From contig CM067568.1 in NCBI GenBank assembly GCA_034336665.1, positions 13,115,983 through 13,179,982 on the forward strand: 64,000 nucleotides of DNA, written 5' to 3'. The notes beneath the pieces were generated by a model. That model made no database searches. It worked only from the letters and a program-made list of their open reading frames with translations, and was not told where the DNA came from. Below, piece by piece: positions 1 through 11,700 of the stretch. The stretch is from Luscinia megarhynchos. Lineage: Eukaryota; Chordata; Aves; Passeriformes; Turdidae. The first letter of the stretch is position 1; the number at the start of each line of letters is the position of its first letter. The position numbers and the translations under genes were made by a program.

Positions 1-1142
1 CTTCCCCCTAAAAAAGATTTGGTGGTAGTGGATATAAGTACTTCTGGCAGAATTCCTTGCATGACTTGCTAAAGCACTTGTACAGAAATTCCTCTTGTAG
101 CAGGTATACTTTTGATTTATTTGACTGCACATTTCTTCAATATTATGTCTTTTTCTTTGACATATCTAAGCTACTTTTAGACAGTCTTTGATTGGCAACT
201 TTCACCTTCTAGGAGGTGATTTGTATTACCAATGTAATACTGGAGTTTGTTCAAACTTCTTACGGAATATCCATGGACAGTGGAGTGTCACAGTCTGAAC
301 TGGCCAGATTGTCTCAGGGCCTGACTTTGCTGTCAGATGTTGGATTACCACTATTAGGTTTTTTTAGCTGGATTCCCTGTACTCACTCTATTTAATTATT
401 CCATCTTACCAGTTTCTGAGTGAATTATTTTCAACCAAGTTTGATAGAGGGGAAGAAGACAAAGGTCAAGAACTCAAAGTGCTCAGTGCTCATCAAATTA
501 TGTGAGTTAGCTCCACCTAAGACACTAAAGAAAGGGTAGGGAAAACCAGCTTAATAAAATCCTGGCCTCAGCAACAATTTCAGGTAGTGTAATACCATTT
601 TTCAGGAATCTCTCTCCACCTGAAATATGGATATAACATGGATTGTAAATATTCTTCCTGTAAAGAAGTTTTGGAGGGGATCTTGACTCCAAATTAGGCA
701 AAGGATTTCAGTGTTGAAACATAAAATCTGCTGGCATTACTATGGTAGGATCTGATTCAGTGTCCCTAATGATCTTTAGGAGTTTGCCAATAAATTCAAA
801 GGCATGATCCAAGTAGGAATGTCAGTATTATCTATGTGAGACTTGGAATATCCTAAATAGGTGTTCCCATCTGTTACTATGTCAGCATGTTATAAACCTC
901 TCACCATTTACAGCTTAGATTGGGCACACAGGTGGAAGCCAATCTAAGGAAATCTGTTTGCCTAAGAATAGCCTTTAAAAATTAGAGCTAGATTTACTTC
1001 CTTGAGTTTTTGTATTCTTTGAGAGCAGGACACTGAGAAAAATGAGTTACTATGGTTTCTATGTAGGAATGTAAAAAAAATTTCCTCAGTACAGTATGCC
1101 AACATGATGTATGTTAATTTTTGTGACCTGGTCTCATTTCAG
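1..1142. other. Presumed last part of the NUCB2 5' intron
   Basis: AT-rich sequence ending in the acceptor of exon 2. I see no open reading frame of note, RNA gene or clear repeat here. Confidence 0.6.
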
Positions 1143-1286
1143 ATGAAGTGGTTATCTGTCCTGCCCCAGCAGTGTCTTTTGTTGGTGACATGTCTCCTAA
1201 TGGCCTTGGAAGCTGTACCTATAGACATAGATAAGACAAAAGTCAAAGCAGAAGGCCACGTAGAAGGAGAGAAGGTAGAAAATCCA
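1143..1286 (+). CDS. NUCB2: NUCB2 coding exon 2: start codon, signal peptide, nesfatin-1 N terminus
   Basis: Residues 1-48. The ATG sits directly after a good acceptor (gtctcatttcag, AG at 1141-1142), so the 5' UTR must come from an upstream exon outside the window. The frame is also open upstream to an ATG at 1104, which lies in the putative intron and looks unrelated. The hydrophobic core [14 protein letters not shown] is a clear signal peptide. [10 protein letters not shown] begins nesfatin-1. The segment after it ([14 protein letters not shown]) is the part that differs most from mammals. Donor ccA|GTAAGT, phase 0. Confidence 0.93.
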
Positions 1287-4200
1287 GTAAGTATAAAGAA
1301 ACTGATCTGAATAAATGTTTATCCTAATTGTTAATCTGGATATAGCAAACTCTTTTAGAAGGAAACTAATTATTTCCCAGTGTTGTCAGTGTGTGTGCCT
1401 TCTACTACAGGGAGGTTCTGTTGAAATTTGTTTGTTTTTTTTTTTTTTTACAATGAGTTTCTAAAGGTGAGGTGGCACATGGAAGGAATTCCCAGTTTAC
1501 AACAGGAAGAACATACTGTTCTACAGAGATTTACTTTAAGTGGTGCATTAGGAAATGCACTCACTGATTCTATTCAGTGTTTCAAATAGAACAGTAACAA
1601 ATGAATTGCACTGTTTAAAAAAGCCACACACTGTATTAACATGACAGGCAACAGCTGCTTGTGTATTACAAGGATTCCTAATCACTTTTCTCCTCTTCCT
1701 TGTCAGTTGCTGAAGCAAATGGATCATAAATTGCTATCAAGCAATGATGCAAATCTGAAAACACAAAGATCTGCAAGACAGCATAGTGCCTGAGTTGCTA
1801 AGATTAGAATGTCAGTTTAATAACTGTATTTAAGCAAAACTAATTAAGTTTTGTCAGTATAGTCTTTCCTCAATTTCCCTTTTTTTTTTTTTTTTTTTTT
1901 TTTAAGGATACAGGACTTTATTATGATGAGTATCTCAGGCAAGTAATAGATGTCTTGGAAACTGATAAGCATTTCAGGGAGAAACTTCAGACTGCTGACA
2001 TTGAAGAAATAAAGGTAGGTTCCAAAAAAAAAAAAAAAAGAGTTAAGTTGAGGTAAATTAAATCCACAATCACAGGCCATATATGTTGTATTCTTTCTTC
2101 CTTTAGTTCCTGGCTCTAGGTGGTGGCTGTTGTGCATTGCCCCTTCAGGAGCTAGAAATTTAGGAAGTGACAGACTGAAGGAGGACATCCTGCCTTTTGT
2201 GTTTCCTTTAATCCCTCATATTGCTGTTGGAAGCTTGTGGCACCTTTTCCTTCTGTGCTGCATCTAGTGCCACCCTTGGAATTCCTCTCCATTTCCAGGT
2301 TCTTGCAATACACATCTGTGTCTGCTGCTGCCTTGAACCTTCTCTTAAGCCTAACAGCTCTCCTTGAGCAGATGAGGCACTCTGTCTGCTTCTCACAGTT
2401 CTTTTGAACTCAGTTGAGAATATTTGATCAAGAAATTTGTCACAAATTAGGCATTGCTCTTTCAAGGTTATGGTCTTGCTGTTCAGGGGGTCAGGATACT
2501 TACAAATTCTCTTTTCTGAAAGCTTTTAAGATTTCTTTCTGTTTCCATAACCATAGGCATAAAAATGTTGAGTCTGCTCTTTGAAAAATGTTAAGATTCT
2601 TATAGTGTAGGCTACAGTATTGCCAGAGACTGCCATTAGTCTGCTGTCTTGCAGCTTATGTCTAATGGGAATCCTAAAGGCTTCTTTCTTTTAGTGTTCA
2701 TGCATAACTTTTTTGTTTTTTGACAGAGTGGAAAGCTAAGCAGAGAGCTTGATTTAGTAAGCCACCATGTGAGAACACGGCTGGATGAGCTAAAAAGACA
2801 AGAGGTAGCAAGATTAAGAATGTTAATTAAAGCTAAAATGGATTCTGTTCAAGGTAAGAGTATATAATTTATTTATGTGAGTTAACAGATGGAATTGTGT
2901 TAGAGAAATGTCAAAGTCCAGCAGTTGTGAGTTGTTTGTTGTCACCAGTAATGACTAAACTGAGAGTGAGTGTCCCTTCTGAACTGGCCTGGAGCTATTA
3001 AAGACCTGTGTTCATAGGAAACTGGGGAGAAGAGAAAAGTCATCTCTGTTTAATAAATAACTGAACTTGTTTCTGTCACTGGATTTTTCAGATACTTCTA
3101 CCTCTTCTTTACAACCTCTTATTGTTGTAATGCATCAGTTCATAGATTACTCACAGAGATCCAGTAACATAGTAAGACTATGTTTAAGAAGAAAGCATAA
3201 CACAGTATTTCATATCTTTAGGGGGTAGAAAAGGAATTTTTGTCAGTATTTTATTATTATAAAGTTGTTTTCAAGTTTTTGAGGGGAATTCCAAGGCATT
3301 GAATACAAAGTGCATCAAATAAAATACTCCTAGAGTAAGGATATGTCTTGCAAGGCTAAGCTAATTTAAATATGACAAATAGACTGAAGAAGTGTGCACA
3401 TGCAAATAAATATTTATGGGGGTATTGTTCCTTTTGCAGACAAGCAGTCCAGTGACATTCAGAGCTAGGCTAATGATACCTGGGTGTGTACATAGTTGTT
3501 TTAGATATTTTGAAGTTTAATGGACTGATTACCCTCTCTGCTTTCATAAATCAATAGTAACTAACAGAGTGTACTTTAGGAAAATAATTCCCCCCAACAC
3601 CTCAGAGATCTTACATTTGGGAACAGATTATTGCAGTTCAAAATATTCAGATGAGTACTAAGATGTAAAAACATTTTGCAAAGTTTATAGTCAGCTTTGC
3701 CCACGAGTACTTGGCATCACATGTGAGTATGGCCAGATTACCTATAAAATTCAGCTGCATCTACACACCTAGACAACATCTTGGAATATGCACAAAGAAC
3801 ATTAAAATAGCAGCAGGCAGAGTGTTTTGACTTCCTTTTATTTGCTCTTGTAATCTTTTCCCTATAATAGTCTTCTGTCTGGTCTACAAAAATAAAAAAA
3901 AGCACAGAAACCCCTCCTCTTTTCTTTCCGTCAGCTGGATCAGGTTTAAAAAAACCCAGACAACTAGATCTGAGATTATGTTCAACATATATTTAATCCT
4001 CATCCAGATGTGTTTTTAGACATTTTCACCAAGATCCTACTTGACTGATCAGTACAGGCCAGAAGAATGTTAGGAGTTGGGTCTCAATAATGTGGCAAGT
4101 AAAGAATGTCAAACACAATTAATCTCTTCCCCTGAATGTAAGAAATGGAGAAAAATGGGTTTGGGGGCTGTTTTTTTGGATTGTTTTTTGTTTTTTCTTA

Positions 4201-5757
4201 AGTCTGTTGTTATGCTGCTAAAAATGTTTCAAACACAGACAAAGAGACATATATTTAAACAGAAACTACAGTCTCACCAGGGAGGAATGATGGTTGAAAT
4301 CTACCCTGGTCAGTGTTTGCTGTTTTGTGTTAATACAAACACAGCATTGATTGTAAAGCAGATAGTTTGTGAAAGAACAGTATGTTCAAAAATGTGTTTT
4401 CCAATTTTTTTTAAAAACAAATAAAATATTCTTTGCTAAGCCATCTAATAAAAGCTTGTCACAACTGTTGTACTTAACATATCAAAGCATAAGAGAATGT
4501 TATTATCTAGCATTAGTGTTCAGAGACCACTGTAACAACTAGAAAATCTGTGGTAGAAATGTGTTTAGTTGTTATTGCATCATATGTTGACATTGGTGAG
4601 TATCACTTGTGACACAAGGAAGAGAAAATGTTTCCAGCTTTCAGACACAAGACCTGACTCTCTTGCAGTTATTTTTTTTCTACAAATGAAGTTTAAATAT
4701 CTGGTTATTTGATTTGATACAATTTTACACCATATTGTACATAAATCTTCAGCCAGATGTGTGTCATTTTCAAAATGTTCAGGGCAGTAGAAGAGCTGGA
4801 CTTCTCCCAGTGCAGGAAAAATATGCAAGTTGTTAGCTTTGATAGAGCATAATGTCAACTATCTCTTTTATATAAAAGAGAATAAATTTTTTTTGTTTGT
4901 AAAGCTCAGATTTTATGATCATACTTACTCTTGCTGAAACAGAAGGTGTAATTTGTGCATGCAAAATAATTTACAATCATTTTACATGCACAATGTAAAA
5001 TGTAGCACTGACCTATCAGAAGGAATGTAGTGCAATTTGCCATCAGGTTTGTCAACCTCCTTCAGGAAAAGCAACTTTGGAGATGTTACTGTAGTTTCCT
5101 CCAACAATGAAAAAGTTATTTGGTCCTCAGGGATGCTCAGGTGCTTACAAGGCATAAGCTCCCATATGAAAGACTTCTTGATTTTGCTGGATTTTGAATT
5201 TATTTTAATGTTTTACTTCTATACCTTGTTTTTTCAGACACTGGTATAGATCACCAGGCTCTCCTTAAGCAGTTTGAGCACCTGAACCATCAGAATCCTG
5301 ACACCTTTGAACCTAAAGACTTGGATATGCTGATCAAAGCAGTGAGTGACAGCTATGAACTACTGTGGGGTTTGGGGTTTTCATTCTTATGCTTTTCACC
5401 TCAGGTAAAGGGTAGCCCTTTCCTATATAACATATTTTATAAATGACATGCAGTTTTCATTTTCAGAGAAAAGTCAGTTTTCTCATTGCACACTTGAAAA
5501 CTGTTGCCAGTGTGCATGATGCAAAAGAGTCCATAAATTTTGGGATGTCACCTTAACAGGACTTAACACTCATATGCCAGTACAAGCAAATTTGGGAATA
5601 AAACCTTTGTGAAAGCCTTTAAATTAAATACAGATGAGATAGGAGTACATTTTTCCCAAGGATTTTTTTTCTGATTTCTGTTCCTAAATGATATAGGAGT
5701 CTCACAGAATGATGTAAGTAATCATCTCTAACATAGCCATATGAATTTTAGGATCTG

Positions 5758-5792
<35 letters not shown>

Positions 5793-8700
5793 AAGCTGCA
5801 AAACCACAGCAGAAAAGAGTTTGAGATAGCAATATTAGAAGTTGCTTGTACTAGGCATGGTATTCAGTGTCTGTTCAGCAGATTCAGTATCAGTCACAGG
5901 TGTGTGGGGTTTATTCAGTACCTGTTCATTTGGGGGGTGCAGTTAAGCTAAGCAGGGCATAGTTTTTTTCAACTGCTAGAGAAAAATACACTTCCCAAGG
6001 GGAAAAATGTCTCAGATATGCTTTAGGGAGCACTGCATGTCTGACATGAGAATTTGACAGTTTTTATACTTTCAAAATAAATGGGAAGATAATTTCTGTG
6101 TAATTTTTTTTTGCCCTTGGATTATCTCCATTTTCTGTATAATTATTTTTTATAGAGATATTTTAATTTTTCTAAACATTTCTGAATATCACTTCTGAGG
6201 AAAATTTTGGTTGGCTTAGAGAGGCATATCCTTAACAGGGCAGTTGTTTTTTGTTACATGTTTTATTGTTTTATCTTCTCATTTCTCAACCAAGTTACTG
6301 ACAGGGTGTAATGGATACTTAAGGGAGACTTAGCTTTGGAACTGTTTTTTAAAGCATACAGAGAATCTGAAAAGTAAAATGTAAATAATCAGTATCTGGT
6401 GCAAATATGTTACTTTGAAAAGCCCTACCAAAACATCCTTTAGTACTTTGTCCTGTACAAAAATGACACAACTTTAAACTCTATGTGAGAGCTTGTCAGA
6501 AATTCTCCTCTTATACCCTTTCTCTCCATTTAATTGTTTGCGGGTTTTTTATTTAATCTGTATTAAGGTGCTGCAAACTAAGTCCCATTATTAATGAAGA
6601 CACTTTTGTGATTAAACTCTAGGATGAGCTACAAATGTTCTTACTCTGAAATGATCTAGGAGTTAATGGTACTGTTAGTATAGGACTTGATTAACTTGAA
6701 TTCACTTATTACTCACTGATGAGAAAGGACACCTTGAAGCCTTCTTACAGCACCATGTAATTGCAAAATTGTCCAACAGATGAACCATTACAAATTAACT
6801 TCTGTGAAAATGACCAAGGGAGGAAAGATCTTTCTGCATCACTGTCATGTGAAAGGAACCCCCAGCCAGTCTGTCCTGAATGGCAAAATGGCTAGCCTTG
6901 CACATGGATCTGAACAATACAGTGTTTTTAATGTCAGATTATATTATATAATCATCTGTCTGCATGTGTCTGTATTTTTAGGCTACAAGTGACCTGGAAA
7001 ACTATGATAAGACTCGCCATGAGGAGTTTAAGAAGTATGAGATGATGAAAGAACACGAGAGGAGAGAGTATTTAAAAACACTGGATGAAGAAAAGAGGAA
7101 GAAAGAAGAATCCAAATTTGAGGAGATGAAGAAAAAACATGGAGATCACCCTAAAGTTCACCATCCTGTAAGGCCACAGCCTGTTCTTATGTCACTGAGT
7201 GTGAGCTTTCCTTTCCAACTAATACACTCAAGGGTGTATTTTGTTTGTTCTCATCATTTGCCTCCTCTTACAGTGGGCACACTGCTGAGAGCATTACAAA
7301 CCCCACTGTATAAACTCCCATTCTTTCTGTACAGATGTGTTATTTGCTGCCAGAATTCTTATAAAGACACTGAAATTCGTAAGGAAGAAGCCAGAACAGT
7401 ATTCAGAACTGCAGGGATGCCTGCAAGGAACTGCATCACAGTACCATTTGCTCTAGGAAAGGCAAAATAATTCAGCTCCCTTCAGCTGTTGTTTCTGAAT
7501 GGGGCTAAGTGGCCATGACTGATTATTACAGGTGCTCCTTTCCACAGAATATGCAATTCTTTGCACTCCCTCTTTCCCTGGGCCTTTCTGTCTAATGAAA
7601 GTATTAGACTTGACCAAAAGGGAATGAAAGAAAATGACACTGATTCCATTTCCAAATAAAGCAATCCTTTCAGAGAAACCATAATGCAAAGGTAATGCAG
7701 GGAAATTACACTAAATTGTCTTTTGAATAGTTTTTCTTTGTAACCAATCTATAGGGAAGCAAAGATCAACTGAAAGAGGTGTGGGAAGAAGCAGATGGAC
7801 TAGATCCTAATGAATTTGACCCCAAAACATTTTTCAAATTGCACGGTAAGAGGTTTAGTTTTAATCTAATGAACAAGTGAAGTGACTTTGTTACATTCTG
7901 CTGAGGACAAGTTTGTCATAAGTTAGGATGAAGTCTTAACCCTCAAGCAACTTGATGAATCTTAGATGAATCTGAATAGTACAGGGGAGAAAATATTTGT
8001 TACTGGTTGTAAATTTTCTTCAGTGTTTTTTTAAATGGAGTTGAAAATCAAAAAACATCGGGAGTTTTGTTTAACTACTCCTAAAATCAAACAGGCAAAA
8101 CCCAGCAGTGATTCCTTAGGGAAGTATGGGTATTTAGAGGGCTGTCCATAACTTTGCTTGTACAGTGTGTACTGGGAATAAATCCTCAGAGATTTGTGTA
8201 GGGGCAAAACCTGCTTTCTCATCATCTCTGCAGATAAGTAGCAGACACCTCTAATCTCTGGAGTGGTCATGGAAGGGCCAGGCCTCTCCAGAAGTTGCAA
8301 TATTCCCTTGATAAAATAAAAACCCTCTAATCCTGCCTCTAGATTTCTGAGGAATGGGCAGCTAGAGACAATAAGCAGTAGCAGAGATGAGGATGCATCT
8401 CAATGAACACCTTGCTTTACACGTGATGATGTCACCATGTAACCTTATGGCCCAATATTGTTAAATGCTTCATCATAAATGCACAATGTAGGATAATTAA
8501 AGATGGATCCATCTTTTATCAAATATTTTCGTCTCTGAATTTGTCATGAAAAGTGATCTTACACTTAATCTCAAGTGCTTCAAGTTTATATGAATTTTAA
8601 TGTAATTCTTTAATTGTTTTGGAACTCCTGTTGTCAAAGTTTTTCTGCAGGATCTTGTTGCTCCTGAGCCTAATTACAAATTTAGTGGTTAAATGGGGAC

Positions 8701-11700
8701 AACTTGTTCTCAGCAATATTTTTTGGCAGTTGCAGTCTGCGCAATCCTGTGGTGACCTATTTCAGTTTGCTAATCTAAGAAGTAGAGAGATTGCTCCAGA
8801 CTTGTCCAACCAACCAAAAGTGACAACAGACTTCAGCCAATACCTAAACAGAAGAAACAACCTATGTAACCAGCTTCTTGTTAAATGTGTACACTGATCC
8901 TTACTTAAGTCTTGGACATCTTTTACATGTGTGACTTTCTATATGTACTCAACTTGTTTTTTTAAAACTTCTTTTTGTAGATGTCAATAATGATGGTTTC
9001 CTGGATGAGCAAGAATTAGAAGCTCTCTTTACTAAAGAGGTAAAAAAAAATTCAGAAGTTTAACTTCTTTCAGTAAATTGTTACAGGGATGTCTGCTTTT
9101 CTCAAGTATATTTGGGGGCTTTGTACTACAAAATTAAGAGTATTCATGCTGAGTCTCATGCATCCTTAATATTTCTACAAAAGTGTAAAACTTATCAGCA
9201 GGCAGAATAAAGTAGTTAACACACAGGAGTCAGAAATCTAGTGCTTAGGTATTTCTCTGCCCCAGGCTTGCTAGAGATCCTATAACTAATCTGCAGGATA
9301 TGTACCTGTGTAAATTGCAGTGGAGAGAGCTGCTCTCCCTAGGTGCAGCCTGATAAAGGTTCTGAAGCTGGGCACCTGTACTCCTTCAGTGTTCATCAAC
9401 AAGTCTAATGAGAAAAAGGGTCACACTTGTATGACTTGGCTCAGGGACAGCACAGTGGAAGTGGGTACATAAATTTAATATATTTTATGTCCAGCTAGTT
9501 TGCAGCACTTGTACAACTAAAGTAGATAAAGTAGACAGGGTCTTAGTTTCTTTAAGCCTTGGTTGTTGTCTGAAAATTTAACTCTGGTATAATAATGTGC
9601 CTCATCTCCTTCACTACAGTGAAGATACAGTGCAGTCTTTTTTGACAGATGTCTCACTGTTTAATAGTTTTGAAGTGTAAAAACTAATAGCCTGGAGCCT
9701 TAAAATTACCTGAGGTTGGGCAAGTGAAGCTCAATGCCTGAGAAAGCCAAGTGGGAGTACATAGGCTTGAACTTTCCAGGAAGACATTGTGCAAGAGGAG
9801 AAGTGAACCATTAAATTTGGCACTGAATTTGTCTTGTGATACCCTGAATGCTTACAGGGTCAGCTGCATGCCCTGGTGAAAAAACCACTCTCTCCTGTTC
9901 CAGAAACCATGTGGAACCTCTGCCTGCCTTGAATGAGATGTAGGATCAGACTGTGCACACTGAGGGCAACTTGACTGTAACATCCACAGCACTGAATTGT
10001 GACAGACCACATGAATTAACTGAAAACTTCATTCTTAGGAAAGAAAGGCTCACTTGTTGTTTAAATACTGTGCTGAAAGAGGAAAATTGCACACACAGAA
10101 GATCTCACACCACTTTTCCAGATATGCTCTGCCATTTGAATGAACAGCCTTTTCTTCCAACTAACGTGTACTAATTTTAAATTTCAGTTAGAAAAAGTTT
10201 ATGATCCCAAGAATGAAGAGGATGACATGGTTGAAATGGAAGAAGAAAGGCTGAGAATGAGAGAACATGTGATGAATGAGGTGGGGGCTGATTCCCGTCT
10301 GTGTTCAGAAAATACAGTTCCCATAACATGAAATGTTGTCCAAGTGCAGCACTAAGGGAAGGCCTGTCACACTGAGTGCTGCTTGTGCTGGGATTGATGC
10401 CAAGTTACCATTCTCAAGCCCTGTCCCTGTATTCTGATGTAATGCCTGCTGACTAGATTTTTAATTTAAGGAGTTCCACAGAAGGAATTGTTCTATAGCC
10501 TCAGTTGTTTGCAGATACTGAGATTGAACAGAAATTCCCTGTGAGTTGTGTGTCAAACAAGGAAGACTCTAAGTGTGCTTTGGCACTTGGCAAATGAGTA
10601 ATATTTAGATGTGAGAAGAGGAAGTAGAGCAATGTCTTCTGTCATGCAGCTCAGCTTTGTCCCTTTAAAAGGGGGCTCAGAGCTCAAGCTATCACCTGTG
10701 ACAGTGAAAACTTTCACTGGATCTGATGGGTTTTCAGTTTAGGAGAAGCAGGAATAGAAAGGGGGTATTTTGAACCACTGTGTTTTCCACCCTTTACATT
10801 TCTGTATTCAGCTGTATTCCTTAAACTTGAGGAACAGAGCAAGTGTGGTCATCTATTAGTCATAAAGGGAAGCATTTCCTCCCACTTAAAGGATTCCAAC
10901 ACAATTCAGTTGGGTGGGATTTTTGTTTTTCAAAACCTCCCCCTCCAACAGTGGAGATAATTTTGTAACTGTGAGTCAGAGTAGTTACCAGAAAGCTATA
11001 AAACATTTTTTCTCAAAAAAAAATAAAATCATACATTCCATTATTAGTGTTTGGACTATGAGCACAAGTGTTTCCAATAAAGCCAGTGATTTTTTGAAGT
11101 AAAATGTCAGGATTTACTTTGTAGTTCTATTTTTGTTAAGCTACATAAGCTTGTGAGAGAATTTTTCAGAAAGTGATATGGGCACTCCCTTGAAAATAGG
11201 ACATTTGAAATATTGAAAATGGCTATATTAAAAATTAGCTCCTCCAAAACATGTTCTTCAGATTGAGCTTAAATTTTTGCTTCAAATAGGTTGACATCAA
11301 CAAGGACCGGCTAGTGACTTTGGAAGAGTTCCTGCGAGCTACAGAGAAAAAGGAATTTTTGGAGCCAGATAGCTGGGAGGTAATGCAAATGTGTTCCAAG
11401 TACAACATACAGCACCATTACCAGCACTTGGAGCAGGAAACCAGGCAGCATGTCTGTGACCTTTGGTTTTTTTCAGCTCTGCTTTGGTATGTGTGTTGTT
11501 AAGCCCCTGAGCTGAACTAGCATTCAGCTGCAGCCTAAATGTAATGCAGATGTGAAGTGCATAGAGGGAAAAGGACTGGCGCCACCCCGGGGACTGGGAA
11601 GAGCTTTTCACACGTGCTTTTCAAATGGAAATGGACATTTTGTTTACGAATGCTTCAAAGGGAAGATAAGAGCTCTGCTGGAAGAAAGAGGATATTTTTC

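Noticed and set aside
10140..10331. Reading NUCB2 exon 9 as extending into its flanks in one 63-codon open frame
   Set aside because: The extra residues on both sides are intronic; the homologous part is bounded by an aatttcag acceptor and a GT donor, and neighbours join in frame only with the shorter exon.
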